Source: Paraburkholderia sp. ZP32-5 (lineage in GTDB: Bacteria > Pseudomonadota > Gammaproteobacteria > Burkholderiales > Burkholderiaceae). Taken from it: DNA of 64,000 nt. Position 1 is the first letter of the stretch, and each line of letters begins with the position of its first letter. The notes under the pieces are model-generated. The model did not search any database. It saw nothing but the letters and a program-made list of their open reading frames with translations, and had not been told where the DNA came from. A program made the translations under genes and the position numbers. Location: contig NZ_JAJEJP010000001.1 in NCBI RefSeq assembly GCF_021390495.1, forward strand, positions 2,232,001 through 2,296,000, given 5' to 3'. This document shows, in pieces, positions 8,529-18,800 of the stretch.

Positions 8529-9878
8529 ATGAAAGCACAGCGTCCGCGTACCCCGCAGTTTCATGGCGAGCACACGCATGCCGAATGGCGCGACCATCTG
8601 CTGCCCTGGCTCGTCACGGCACTGCTGGTCGCGTTCATCGTCGTGCTGGTCGTCTGGGTTGTGAATCCGGCGCCGCCGCGCACGATCACGATCAGCGCGG
8701 GTCCGCGCGACAGCTCGTTTATCGTCACCGCGAACCAGTACAGGAAAATTCTCGCGCGCAACGGCATTCGCCTGAACGTGCTCGAATCGGACGGCTCGGT
8801 GCAGAACCTCAAACGGCTGATGGATCCGCAACAGCACGTCGACCTCGCACTGGTGCAAGGCGGCGTCGCGCAGGGAATCGATACGTCGTCGCTGATCTCG
8901 CTCGGCAGCATGTTCTATGTGCCGGTCGTCGTGTTCTATCGCGGCGCGGGGCTCACGCAGCTATCCGATCTGGAAGGCAAGCGCGTCGCGATCGGCCGCG
9001 AAGGCAGCGGCACGCGCCTGCTCGCGCTGCAACTACTCGCCGCGAACGACATCGAGCCCGGCGGCAGGACCACGCTGGTGCCGAGCGACGGTCTGGAGGC
9101 AGCCACCCAGCTGGTGGCGGGCAACGTCGACGCGGCGATCCTGAGCGGCGACTCTGCGACGCGCGGCCTGATGCTGCGGCTGCTCAAGGTGCCTGGCGTA
9201 TCGGTGATGAATTTCGACGAAGCGAACGCCTATACGCGTCTCTTTCCGTTTCTGGACCAGATCGATTTGCCGCCGGGCGTGCTCGATCTGAAACGGCGGA
9301 TTCCGCCCGAGACCGTGCACCTGATCAGCCCGACCGTCGAGCTGGTCGCGCGCGGCAATCTGCATCCGGCGATTTCCGATCTGCTGATCGAGGCCGCGCA
9401 GGAGGTGCATGGCAAGGCGGGGCTGCTGCAGCGCGCGGGACAGTTTCCGAACCCGGTCGAGCATGAATATCCGATCAGCGAAGACGCGTTGCGCTATTAC
9501 CGCACCGGCAAGGGCTTTCTGTACCGCACGCTGCCGTTCTGGCTCGCCAGCATCGGCGATCGCGCGCTCGTCCTGCTGTTGCCGCTCGCCGTGTTGCTGG
9601 TGCCGGCGATGCGCGTGATTCCGGCGCTCTATCGCTGGCGGGTGCGCTCGCGCATCTATCGCTATTACGGCTCGCTGATCGCGATCGAACGGCATGCGCT
9701 CGCCGGTGCCACCGACGACGAACGCGCGAAGCTGCTCGCACGGCTCGACGAAATTGAAGTGGCGTTGAATAGTCTGCGCATGCCGCTTGCTTATGCGGAT
9801 GCGTTCTATGTGCTGCGCGAGCATGTGGGCTTCGTGCGCAGCCGTCTGACGGCTGCGCGGCCCGTGGAGACCTCGTGA
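8529..9878 (+). CDS. TAXI-family solute-binding protein, membrane-anchored
   Basis: A 449-aa protein. An N-terminal transmembrane anchor (about residues 20-45, WLVTALLVAFIVVLVVWVV) precedes a TAXI-type TRAP solute-binding domain: ITISAGPRDSSFIVTANQYRK, then LALVQGGVAQG and GREGSGTRLLA. A second membrane segment (about 345-370) is followed by a basic cytoplasmic tail. The usual TAXI protein is shorter and freely periplasmic, and here no TRAP permease is adjacent, so this may be a sensory or orphan form. I chose the ATG at 8529 because GGAG lies 6 bases before it; the frame is open upstream to 8316. Confidence 0.8.
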   Translation: MKAQRPRTPQFHGEHTHAEWRDHLLPWLVTALLVAFIVVLVVWVVNPAPPRTITISAGPRDSSFIVTANQYRKILARNGIRLNVLESDGSVQNLKRLMDPQQHVDLALVQGGVAQGIDTSSLISLGSMFYVPVVVFYRGAGLTQLSDLEGKRVAIGREGSGTRLLALQLLAANDIEPGGRTTLVPSDGLEAATQLVAGNVDAAILSGDSATRGLMLRLLKVPGVSVMNFDEANAYTRLFPFLDQIDLPPGVLDLKRRIPPETVHLISPTVELVARGNLHPAISDLLIEAAQEVHGKAGLLQRAGQFPNPVEHEYPISEDALRYYRTGKGFLYRTLPFWLASIGDRALVLLLPLAVLLVPAMRVIPALYRWRVRSRIYRYYGSLIAIERHALAGATDDERAKLLARLDEIEVALNSLRMPLAYADAFYVLREHVGFVRSRLTAARPVETS

Positions 9879-9896
9879 ACGAGGCCGTTGCGGAAG

Positions 9897-10853
9897 TTAT
9901 GCCTGCGAGGGAGTAGGTGCGGCGGTGGCCGTTTGCGGCTCTGGCTGAATGTCGGCTTGCGCGGGGGTTTGCGCTTCGGCCTGCTGGGCGGCCGGTTCTG
10001 CTGCCGCTTCGGCGTTTTCGGGAGCAGGCGCAGGCGCTGCGTTAGCGGGCGCCGCTACATCCGGCGTGCCTGCTGCGGAGCTTTCATCCGCATTCGGCGT
10101 CACGGTCGGGGTTTCGCTCGGCGTTTCGCTCGAAGTTTCAGCAGAATTCGCCGCTTCCGCCGCCTTCTGCGCGCCCCGCGCCGCGCGATGCGCGAGCAGA
10201 CGCTGCGCGCCCGCCGCTTCCTGCGCGGTGACCTGTCCGGCCGCCGCGCCCGTCAGATCGATACGCGCCGCGCCGTCGACGAGGCTCTTCCAGTAACGGC
10301 CGCCGCGGCACCACGTCTTGATCGCGTCGCGCAACTCGGCTTCGGTCAGCGACAGGTCTTTCGCATGGACGACCAGGTCTTCGAAAATGCCGATTTTCAG
10401 CGGCAGCTTCGGCGCGGGATTCTTCGGGAACGCATTCGGGAAACGTTTCTGCAGACGGCCGATCGAGCGAACGACCGGGTCCACCGGTTTGGCATCCGCG
10501 GCGGGCGGCCGGGTTTGTGCTGCGGGTGCCGCGCCGCGCGGCTGCGTGTGCTGGCGGGGAGGCCGTGCGCCGGGTTTGCGCTCCGGACGCGCACCGCCTT
10601 TCGTATTGGGTTTCGAACCGGGCCGGGATTCCGGCCGTGCATTCTGGCCTGCATCCTGGCGCGTGTCCGAACGTGATTCGGAGCGCCCTTCAGCGCGTGA
10701 CTCCGGTTTCGAACCCGGCGTCGCATCCGGCCTGACAGCGGGCTTCGAAGCGGGCCGCGCAGCCGATTTGCGATCGGGCCTGGCGGCGGACTCGGCGGCA
10801 GCGCGCGCGGCGGCCAGTTGCTTCTTCAGTTCAGCGAGTTGTTCGAAACCCAT
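9897..10853 (-). CDS. ProQ/FinO-domain RNA-binding protein
   Basis: A 318-aa predicted RNA chaperone. The ProQ/FinO domain lies at about residues 125-225 (IGRLQKRFPNAFP, LPLKIGIFEDL, LRDAIKTWCRGGRYWKSL). It is flanked by a long basic linker rich in Arg, Pro, Ser and Lys (about 25-115) and an acidic Ala/Pro/Glu tail. ProQ-type proteins bind structured RNA and support sRNA-mRNA pairing. The start GFEQLAELKKQLAAA suits the family and lies at 10853; the frame extends upstream to 10922 without merit. The gene converges with the TAXI gene, 18 bp apart. Confidence 0.88.
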   Translation of the reverse strand: MGFEQLAELKKQLAAARAAAESAARPDRKSAARPASKPAVRPDATPGSKPESRAEGRSESRSDTRQDAGQNARPESRPGSKPNTKGGARPERKPGARPPRQHTQPRGAAPAAQTRPPAADAKPVDPVVRSIGRLQKRFPNAFPKNPAPKLPLKIGIFEDLVVHAKDLSLTEAELRDAIKTWCRGGRYWKSLVDGAARIDLTGAAAGQVTAQEAAGAQRLLAHRAARGAQKAAEAANSAETSSETPSETPTVTPNADESSAAGTPDVAAPANAAPAPAPENAEAAAEPAAQQAEAQTPAQADIQPEPQTATAAPTPSQA

Positions 10854-10952
10854 AGTGCACAACCAATCTGTCGATTCGTAAAAGTGCGATTGTAGCAGTG
10901 AGTGCAAACACGCTTGCGACAACTATTACAACAATTAGTGCCACGCGAATCG

Positions 10953-12323
10953 TCAACTGGCGCCGCTCGCGGGCGGGTTCGCATCGTACGCGTGCAGGCC
11001 CGACGCCGCGACGCTCAGGCCGGCGCGGCCGATGTTGTTGCGCAGCGACAGCGCGAGCTGATGACGCCCGGCGATCCGCGCGACGATCGCGAGTCCGAGC
11101 CCGCTGCCCTCGCCCTTCGCGCCCTCGCCGCGATAGAAACGGTCGAACACGCGCTCGAGCTCGGCGGGCGCAATACCGGTGCCGCTATCGACCACCTCGA
11201 AGCCGACCCGTTCGCCGTCGCGCCTGAGCACGACGTCCACCCGGCCTCCCGCCGGCGTGTGACGGATCGCGTTGTTGATCAGGTTACCCAGCAGCACGCT
11301 CATCCCGTGCGATTCGGCGAGCACCGTATAGGTGTCGTTCGGCATGCGCTCGCCCTCGCATTCGAGACCCAGATCGATCTCGCGCATTTCCGCCAGCAAC
11401 GAAAAATCGCTGACCGCCTGCTCGCCGATGCGACGCAGGCTGACCGGCTCCATCGACGTGGCCGGCTGCGCGTCTTCGCGCGCGAGCGTCAACAGTTGCT
11501 GCACGAGGTGGATGATGCGGTTCACGCGATGTTCGACGCGTTCGAGCGTGTGCCCTTCGCCCTTTAACGAGCCGTCGCGCGAAGCCGCCTGCAATTGCAG
11601 CTTCAGCGCGGCAAGCGGCGAGCGCAATTCGTGCGCGGCATCGGCGATAAACGTGCGCTGCGCCTGCGAGGCCGTATTGAGCCGTTGCAGCAGATCGTTG
11701 AGCGCTTCGACGAGCGGCCGGATTTCGACCGGCACGTTGCCGTCGAACCGCAGCGGTTCGAGCGAATCGATCGAGCGTGTCGCCAGCGCGCGCGAGAGTC
11801 CGCCTATCGGCGCGAGCCCGCGCGCGACCACCAGCAGCACCAGCCCGATCGTCACCGGCAACAGCACCGCGAGCGGCCACAGCGTGTGCAACGCGAGCTG
11901 CAGTGCGAGGTCTTCGCGCACCGACACCGGCTGCGCGACCTGCACATAACGCTCGCCCTGCTCCGCGCCGAACGCGCGCCAGTGCGCATCGCCGAGTTCC
12001 ACCGTATTGAAGCCGGGCGGCAGACGCGCGAATACCGGCGCCTGCGCGGAGTGATAGATCGACGCGCCGCTGCGATCCCAGATTTCGATGACGATGCGGT
12101 CGTCGGCGAGATCGCCGAAGTCGGGCTCCGGCTGCGCGCCGTCGGCGGCGCCTCGCAAGTTCGACGGCAACGACAGCGCGACGGTGCGCAATTCGTAGTC
12201 GAACAGTTCGCTCGCCTCGCGGCGCGCGGTATGAAAGATCGCATAGGCGGCGACCACCGACGCCGCCGCCGTGCCGAAAATCAGCCAGCCGAGCAGCCAG
12301 CGGCGGATCGACGTCATCCGCAT
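10953..12323 (-). CDS. Sensor histidine kinase, QseC/PmrB-like
   Basis: A 456-aa membrane kinase, second gene of a two-gene operon. Two membrane helices (about 9-30 and 148-168) flank a periplasmic sensor loop of about 115 residues. HAMP-like linker, then the H-box ADAAHELRSPLAA with His231, N-box NLINNAIRHTP, G-boxes DSGTGI and GSGLGLAIV. The domain set matches the QseC/PmrB group. The ATG at 12317 would give an ATGA overlap with the regulator stop, the ATG at 12323 two residues more; both are plausible. Predicted partner is the response regulator upstream. Confidence 0.9.
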   Translation of the reverse strand: MRMTSIRRWLLGWLIFGTAAASVVAAYAIFHTARREASELFDYELRTVALSLPSNLRGAADGAQPEPDFGDLADDRIVIEIWDRSGASIYHSAQAPVFARLPPGFNTVELGDAHWRAFGAEQGERYVQVAQPVSVREDLALQLALHTLWPLAVLLPVTIGLVLLVVARGLAPIGGLSRALATRSIDSLEPLRFDGNVPVEIRPLVEALNDLLQRLNTASQAQRTFIADAAHELRSPLAALKLQLQAASRDGSLKGEGHTLERVEHRVNRIIHLVQQLLTLAREDAQPATSMEPVSLRRIGEQAVSDFSLLAEMREIDLGLECEGERMPNDTYTVLAESHGMSVLLGNLINNAIRHTPAGGRVDVVLRRDGERVGFEVVDSGTGIAPAELERVFDRFYRGEGAKGEGSGLGLAIVARIAGRHQLALSLRNNIGRAGLSVAASGLHAYDANPPASGAS

Positions 12324-12976
12324 CGCTTGAGCCGGTAGCCGACGCCGCGCACCGTCACGATCTGATCCGCGCCGATCTTGCGGCGCAGGCTGTGCACATG
12401 CACTTCGATCGTGTTGCTGCCGACTTCCTCGCCCCAGCCATACAGCTTTTCTTCCAGCTCGGCCTTCGTGAACACGCGCGTCGGCTCCTCGATCAGCGCC
12501 TGCAGCAACGCGAATTCGCGCGGCACCAGCGGCAGCAGCGTGCCGTCCTTGGTGACTTCGTGCGCGGCCGGATCGAGCGTCAGCTCGCCGTGCGAGTACA
12601 CCGGCTGCTTGTGGCCGGTGCGCCGCCGCAGCAGCGCGCGGATGCGCGCGGCCAGTTCGTCCAGATCGAACGGCTTGACCAGATAGTCGTCGGCGCCGGC
12701 GTCGAGTCCGCGGATGCGTTCGTCGATCGCATCGCGCGCGGTCAGGATGATGACCGGCGCGCCGCCGCCGTTGCGGCGATACGCGTTGAGCACGTCGATA
12801 CCGTCCTTTTTCGGCAGCCCCAGATCGAGCAGCACGAGGTCGTACACGTCGTTATCGAGCGACAGTTCGGCCGCGCGGCCGTCTTCGGCCCAGTCGATCG
12901 CATAGCCGGCGCGGCGCATCGCGCCGAGCACCGTCTCCGCGATCATGTCGTCGTCTTCGACCAATAGCAGGCGCAT
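12314..12976 (-). CDS. OmpR-family response regulator, QseB/PmrA-like
   Basis: A 220-aa response regulator. The receiver has the acidic pair near residues 8-9, phospho-acceptor Asp51 (LVLLDLGLPKKDG) and Lys101 (DDYLVKPF). The C-terminal winged helix shows SNTIEVHVHSLRRKIGADQI and VRGVGYRL as in QseB/PmrA. The ATG at 12976 follows GAAGGAGAGG closely. It overlaps the kinase by 10 bp. Its promoter carries a PmrA-like box (13025-13041) 11 bp before a GATAAT hexamer, suggesting autoregulation. The divergent RND efflux operon has a second box and is the likely target. Confidence 0.93.
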   Translation of the reverse strand: MRLLLVEDDDMIAETVLGAMRRAGYAIDWAEDGRAAELSLDNDVYDLVLLDLGLPKKDGIDVLNAYRRNGGGAPVIILTARDAIDERIRGLDAGADDYLVKPFDLDELAARIRALLRRRTGHKQPVYSHGELTLDPAAHEVTKDGTLLPLVPREFALLQALIEEPTRVFTKAELEEKLYGWGEEVGSNTIEVHVHSLRRKIGADQIVTVRGVGYRLKRCG

Positions 12977-13007
12977 GGCCTCTCCTTCGTGCGGTTGTTC
13001 CCGCAGC

Positions 13008-13041
13008 ATTATCGGCGCCGGCGGCTTAACGATTCCTTACG
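13008..13041 (-). promoter_or_regulatory. PmrA-like box and -10 of the first two-component operon
   Basis: On the minus strand CGTAAG-GAATC-GTTAAG (13041 down to 13025) is a direct repeat with 11-bp period. After 11 bp comes GATAAT (13013-13008), a good -10. Transcription would begin near 13001, about 25 bases before the regulator ATG. The PmrA consensus is two YTTAAK half-sites 5 bp apart. Confidence 0.55.
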
Positions 13042-13102
13042 GAACGCTGACCGTGGGCCCGGCGCATCGCGGCAAACCGCGCGTGCATCCACGTGTATCC
13101 AC

Positions 13103-13136
13103 GTTAAGCCTGTCTTAAGCGCCTTCTTCGCAGAAT
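13103..13136 (+). promoter_or_regulatory. PmrA-like box and -10 of the RND efflux operon
   Basis: GTTAAG-CCTGT-CTTAAG (13103-13119) is a near-ideal direct repeat. CAGAAT, a fair -10, follows 11 bp later (13131-13136). The predicted start near 13143 lies about 40 bases before the ATG at 13184. This is the same architecture as the box facing the regulator on the other strand. Confidence 0.6.
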
Positions 13137-13183
13137 CGGCTCCGGTCGAGCGGCATCCAGCCGGATTCGCCCGACCTCGTTAC

Positions 13184-14725
13184 ATGACGCACAGGAGCCC
13201 GATTTTGCCGATTTTTGATGCCGTTGCGGCGGCTTTGCCAAGGGCTCGTCCCAACATTCCGGCGCGACGCCTTCGCCGTGCGCGCCGGCAACAAGCGCTT
13301 ATCGCACCTATAGTGCCTAAAGCGCCTAAAGCGCCCATCGTGCTCGCCGTGCTTGGCGCGCTGCTGCTGGGCGGCTGCGCGACCTACCACCGCGAACCGC
13401 TGGCGCCACAGGACACATCGACCTCCGCGCAGTCGCTCGAACGCATCCGCATCGATTCGTCGAGCATGCCGCTGCCTGAACTCGCCGCGCATCGCTTCGA
13501 TCCCGCCGACGGTCTCGACAGCGACGAAGTCGCGATGCTCGCGGTCGCGAACAATCCCGATCTGAAACTCGCCCGCGACGATCTCGGCATCGCCCGCGCG
13601 CAGGCGTATTCGGCCGGCTTGCTGCCCGATCCGCAACTGAGCGTATCGAGCGACTATCCGGGCGCCGTGGGCACCACGCGCGCGTTCAATTATGGCCTGA
13701 GCATCGACGTGATGGCGATCGTGCTGCGTAGCGCGAACCAGCAGTCCGCCGACGCGACGGTCGCGAAGACCGATCTCGGCCTGCTATGGCAGGAGTGGCA
13801 GGTCGTCGCGCAGGCGCGGCAACTGTTCATCAAGACGCGCTTCGAAGCGGACACGCTGCCGTTACTGCAACGCCAGCGCGACCTCGCGCGCACGCGCTAC
13901 GAACGGATGGCCGCGGCGCGCCGCGACGGCAATCTGACCGACGACACGTTGAACGCCGCGCTCATCGCATACAGCGACGCGCGAAAGCAGTATCGCGACG
14001 CGCAACGCGCGGCCGCGCAAACGCATCACGATCTGAACGCGCTGCTCGGTCTCGCGCCCGATATGCAACTGCAATTGCAGACGCAGGACAGCGATACCAT
14101 CGCGCCGCTCGACGACGCCACGCTCGATGCCGCGCTTGCCGGGCTCGCGCGCCGCCGCCCGGACCTGATCGCGTTGCAGGCCGGCTACGAGGCTCAGGAG
14201 CAGAAATATCGCGCGGCGATTCTGAGCCAGTTTCCGAGCCTGTCGGTCGGCTTCGTGCGCGCGCGTGATACGTCGAACATCTACACGAGCGGCTTTCAGA
14301 TCAACCTGAGTCTGCCGATCTTCAACCGCAACCGGGGCAATATCGCGATCGAACAGGCGACCCGCCAGCGGCTGCGCGACGAGTATCAGACGCGTTTGAA
14401 CCAGGCGTACGCGGAGGTCGCGCGGCTACGCGAAGACAGCGCGATTCTCGCGCGCCAGTTGCAGGAAACCGAAGCCGCGCTGCCGCATGTCGAACACGCC
14501 GCGCAGCTCGCCGGCGCGGCCTACGCCGACCACAATCTCGTGCTCGGCGCGTATACCGATGCGCAAAGCGCCGCGCTTGCCAAACGCATCGACGTGGCGA
14601 CGCTGCACGAAGCGCTGGCCGAACAGCGCGTCGGCTTGCAGGCGCTGCTCGGCAGCGCGATCTCCGAAGCGCCCGCTAGCGCCTTCTCTTCTGCCCAGAC
14701 TTTCATCGACATCCATGCGAAATAA
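13184..14725 (+). CDS. RND efflux outer-membrane factor (TolC/CzcC-like lipoprotein)
   Basis: A 513-aa (or 470-aa) outer-membrane channel lipoprotein, first gene of an RND operon. The lipobox LGGC follows a hydrophobic run (VLAVLGALLLG). Two outer-membrane efflux repeats follow, with the helical barrel pattern (QLFIKTRFEADTLPLLQRQR, YAEVARLREDSAILARQLQ) and the strand SVGFVRARDTSNIYTSGFQI. The start is uncertain: ATG 13184 puts 65 residues before the lipid Cys, while GTG 13313 gives a compact signal of about 21 residues. Neither has a clear ribosome site. The last codons overlap the next gene by 11 bp. Confidence 0.87.
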   Translation: MTHRSPILPIFDAVAAALPRARPNIPARRLRRARRQQALIAPIVPKAPKAPIVLAVLGALLLGGCATYHREPLAPQDTSTSAQSLERIRIDSSSMPLPELAAHRFDPADGLDSDEVAMLAVANNPDLKLARDDLGIARAQAYSAGLLPDPQLSVSSDYPGAVGTTRAFNYGLSIDVMAIVLRSANQQSADATVAKTDLGLLWQEWQVVAQARQLFIKTRFEADTLPLLQRQRDLARTRYERMAAARRDGNLTDDTLNAALIAYSDARKQYRDAQRAAAQTHHDLNALLGLAPDMQLQLQTQDSDTIAPLDDATLDAALAGLARRRPDLIALQAGYEAQEQKYRAAILSQFPSLSVGFVRARDTSNIYTSGFQINLSLPIFNRNRGNIAIEQATRQRLRDEYQTRLNQAYAEVARLREDSAILARQLQETEAALPHVEHAAQLAGAAYADHNLVLGAYTDAQSAALAKRIDVATLHEALAEQRVGLQALLGSAISEAPASAFSSAQTFIDIHAK

Positions 14726-15887
14726 TCCTTTTCCGCCGCCGCGGCGCGGGCCGTGGCGGAGCGTCACCGTGGCCGCCGCGATGCTCGTGTGCGCGTCGTT
14801 GCTGTACGCGTATGTTTATCCGGTCCACGCGGATCAAAACGTAAACGGCGGCGTCAACGACAGCGCGAACGCCGAAGCGCAACCCTCCGTCGCCGTGCAA
14901 ACCGTGCCAGCAGCACGCGCAACGATCGCGCAGCCGGTGCGCGGCTTCGGTATCGTCGCGGCCTCGGTGTCGAACGTGACGACCGTCAATCTGCCCTACG
15001 TCGCGCGTATCACCGAGATGCGCGTGCAGGCCGGCGAAACCGTCAGGCGCGGCGCACCGCTGTTCGTCGTGCAGGCGGACCCCGCCGCGGTACTCGGGGC
15101 CAGCGAGGCCCGAAGCGCGCTGACGCTCGCGCAAGGCGAACTCGCCCGCACGCAATCGTTATACGACAAAGGGCTCGCCACGCAATCGCAGCTCGCCGGC
15201 GCGCGCAAGGCCGCCGACGATGCGCGTGAAGCACTCGCCGCGCAGACCCGGACCGGCATCGCAAGCGGCAACAAGACCGTCACCGCGCCGTTCGACGGTG
15301 TCGTGCTGCAACTGTCGGCGGCACAAGGCGACCAGGTGCAGGCCGGCGCGGCGATCCTGCAACTCGCGAGCACGAATGCACGCGACGCAAGCGATGCCCG
15401 CGCCGCGCGTGCGAACGTGATGCTCGGCGTCGAGCCGGCGGACGCAGCCGCGATCCATCCAGGCGACACGGTGACGCTGCGCGGCCTGTCCGCGGCCCTC
15501 GCGAAGACGACGCTCGAAGGCCGCGTCGTATTCGTGGGCGCCGCGATCGATCCGTCGTCGCAACTGGTCGACATCGGCGCGAACCTGCCGCTCGCGTCGA
15601 GCGCGTTTATTCCCGGCACGCGCGTTGCCGCCGACGTCGCGACGCACCCCGGCATGCACTGGATCGTGCCGCGCGCGGCCGTGCTGAAGGACGGCGATCA
15701 CGCGTACGTATTCCAGGTCACGTCGCGCAACACCGCGCGCCGCGTCGCGGTCACGATCGCGGTCGAAAACGGCGCGCGCTACGGCGTCGACGGTCCGCTC
15801 GATCCGCTGCTCGGCGTCGTCGTCAGCGGCAACTATGAGTTGAAAGACGGCATCGCGGTGCGCGCCGCGGGAGACGCGCCACGATGA
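14715..15887 (+). CDS. RND efflux periplasmic adaptor (membrane fusion protein)
   Basis: A 390-aa adaptor, second gene of the RND operon. It has an N-terminal signal or anchor (about 14-30), then the barrel-sandwich (lipoyl-like) halves around VQAGETVRRGAPLFVVQAD and VTAPFDGVVLQLSAAQGD separated by a short coiled-coil (ARTQSLYDKGLATQSQLAGA), then beta-barrel strands. Domain order and length are normal. It bridges the inner-membrane pump and the outer-membrane channel. The start overlaps the channel gene by 11 bp, and its stop overlaps the pump start as ATGA, so the three are translationally coupled. Confidence 0.92.
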   Translation: MRNNPFPPPRRGPWRSVTVAAAMLVCASLLYAYVYPVHADQNVNGGVNDSANAEAQPSVAVQTVPAARATIAQPVRGFGIVAASVSNVTTVNLPYVARITEMRVQAGETVRRGAPLFVVQADPAAVLGASEARSALTLAQGELARTQSLYDKGLATQSQLAGARKAADDAREALAAQTRTGIASGNKTVTAPFDGVVLQLSAAQGDQVQAGAAILQLASTNARDASDARAARANVMLGVEPADAAAIHPGDTVTLRGLSAALAKTTLEGRVVFVGAAIDPSSQLVDIGANLPLASSAFIPGTRVAADVATHPGMHWIVPRAAVLKDGDHAYVFQVTSRNTARRVAVTIAVENGARYGVDGPLDPLLGVVVSGNYELKDGIAVRAAGDAPR

Positions 15888-18800
15888 ATTTCGGCCAATG
15901 GATGCAGACGCATCGCCGCTCGCTGCTGTTCGTGATCGCGCTGCTCGCGATCGCGGGCGCACTCGCCGCGTTCCGTCTGCCGATCTCGCTGTTTCCGAAC
16001 GTGTCCTTTCCGCGCGCGGTGGTGTCGCTCGATGCCGGCGACCGCCCGGCCGAACAGATGGCGACGCTCGTCACGATGCCGGTGGAGGAAGCGCTGCGCC
16101 GCGTACCGAACGTGCGCGATGTCGATTCGACGACGAGCCGGGGCGCGGCGGAAATCTCGCTGAACTTCGACTGGGGCACCGACATGGCGCAGGCGACGTT
16201 GCAGGCGCAATCGGCAATTAGCGAAATTCTCGCGACGCTGCCGCCCGGCACGACGATGCAGGTGCGGCGCATGGACCCGACGGTGTTTCCGGTGCTCGCG
16301 TACAGCCTCACGTCGACGCGGCAGTCGCTTGCCGCGCTGCGCGATCTCGCGCAGTTCCAGATGCGTCCGCTGCTGTCGTCGGTCGAGGGCGTCGCGCGCG
16401 TCGAGGTGACCGGCGGCGCGCAGGACGAATTCGAAGTCGCGATCGATCCGGTGCGCCTCGCCGCGTACAAGCTGTCGCTCGCGGATGTGTCGAAAGCGAT
16501 CGGCGCGAGCAACGTACTGATGGCGAACGGCCGCATCGAGGATCACGACAAGCTGTACCTCGTCGTCACCAACACGACGATCACGCAACTCGACGAACTG
16601 CGCAACGTCGTCGTGTCCACCGCCGGCAATGCCAACGCAGCGCAGATCCGTCTCGGCGACATCGCCACGGTCAGTCAGGGCGTCGTGCCGCAATGGATGC
16701 GCGTCACAGCCGATGGCGAGGACGCCGTGCTGCTGAATATCTATCAGCAGCCGGGCGCGAACAGTGTCGCGATGGCGCGGGCGATCCGCGCGAAGCTCGC
16801 CGCGTTCCAGCCGCAGATGCCCGCCGGCGTGCATCTGTCGAACTGGTACGACCAGAGCGAACTGGTGATCGCGTCGGCCACGAGCGTGCGCGACGCAATC
16901 ATGATCGGCGTGGTGCTTGCCGCGCTGACGCTGTTCGTGTTTCTGCGCAACTGGAAGATCACCGCGATCGCGGTCGCGCTGGTGCCGGTCGTGATGGCCG
17001 CGACGATCCTGCTGCTCGACGTGTTCGGCATGGGCTTCAACATCATGACGCTGGGCGGCATGGCCGCGGCGGTCGGCCTCGTGATCGACGACGCGATCGT
17101 GATGATCGAGCACATCGCGCGGCGCATGCGCGAGGCCGGCGCGCACGCGTTTCACGGCCGCGTGATGGCGGCGGCGCTCGAATTCACGCGGCCGCTGGCG
17201 GGCTCTTCCGCGGCGACGCTGATCATCTTCGTGCCGCTCGCGTTTCTATCGGGTGTGACGGGCACGTTTTTCAAGGCGCTGTCGGTGACGATGGCGAGCG
17301 CGCTGTTCATTTCGTTTCTCGTTACATGGCTGGCGGTGCCGATCCTGTGCGACCACTGGTTGACGCCCGCGGATGCCGAAGAGCACAAGGACACCCGCTT
17401 CGCCGCGTGGCTCAAGCGCGGCTATGCGGAGCTGATCGCACGCGTCAGTGCACGGCCGCCGCTCGTGCTGATCGGCGTGCTGCCGCTCGTGATCGTCGCC
17501 GCGTTCGCGTTTACGCGCGTCGGCAGCGGCTTCATGCCGAGCATGGACGAAGGCGGCTTCGTGCTCGACTATCACACGCAGCCGGGCACGTCGATCACCG
17601 AAACGGACCGGCTGATGAAGCAGATCGAGCGCATCATCCGCGCGAATCCGAATGTCGCGACCTATTCGCGCCGCACCGGCGCGGGTCTCGGCGGCGATCT
17701 GAACGAGCCGAACAAGGGCGATTTCTTCGTGCGTCTGAAGTCCGGCAAGCGCGAACCGATCGACACCGTGATGGAGGAAATCCGCGCGCAGATCGAAAGC
17801 CAGGTGCCGGGTGTCAGCATCGAACTCGCGCAACTGATGGAGGACCTGATCGGCGATCTGACCGCGGTGCCGCAGCCGGTGCAGATCAAGATCTTCTCCG
17901 ACGACGCGCATACGCTCGATACGACCGCGCGCAAAGTCGCCGCGCGTATCGGCAAGATTCAGGGCATCGTCGATGTGAACGACGGCATCAACCCGGCGGG
18001 CGATGCGATCGAACTGCATATCCTGCCCGCGGCCGCGGCGGCCGAAGGGATGGACCCGCAAGCGATCGCGCAGGCGGTGACCGATATGCTCGAAGGTAAC
18101 GTCGCGACGCAGTTCCAGAGCGGCCCGAAAACGGTCGGCGTGCGCGTACGCGTCAGCGGCGCGCGCGAACTCACCGATACGCAACTGGGACAATTACAGA
18201 TTCGCGCACCGGACGGGCATCTGTTTGCGTTGAAGCGCGTTGCCGAACGCGTGGTGGTCACTGGCCAACCCGAAATCAGCCGTTCGAATCTGAAGCGGAT
18301 GGTGGCGGTGACCGCGCGCATCGATGGCCGCGATCTCGGCTCGACGATCGCCGACGTGCAGAAGGCGCTCGGCGACGCGAACCTGCTGCCGAACGGCGTC
18401 TACTACGAACTCGGCGGGCTCTATCAGCAACAGCAGATCGCGTTCAAGGGCCTGCTGACCGTGTTCGGCGCAGCGATCGCACTGGTGTTCGGCCTGCTGC
18501 TGTTTCTATACGAACGCCTGCGCGTCGCGCTCGCGGTGCTGGCGATGCCGTTGCTCGCGGCAGGCGCCGTGTTTATCGGCCTGTGGATCACCGGCATCGA
18601 GCTGAACATCTCCGCGATGATGGGCATGACGATGATCATCGGCATCGTGACCGAGGTCGCGATCTTCTACGTGTCCGAATTGCAGGCGCTGGTGCGCGAC
18701 GACGAGATGCCGTTTGACGACGCGTTGCAGTTGGCTGGCCGCAACCGCCTGCGGCCGATCGCGATGACGACGATTGCCGCGATCCTCGCGCTGCTGCCAC

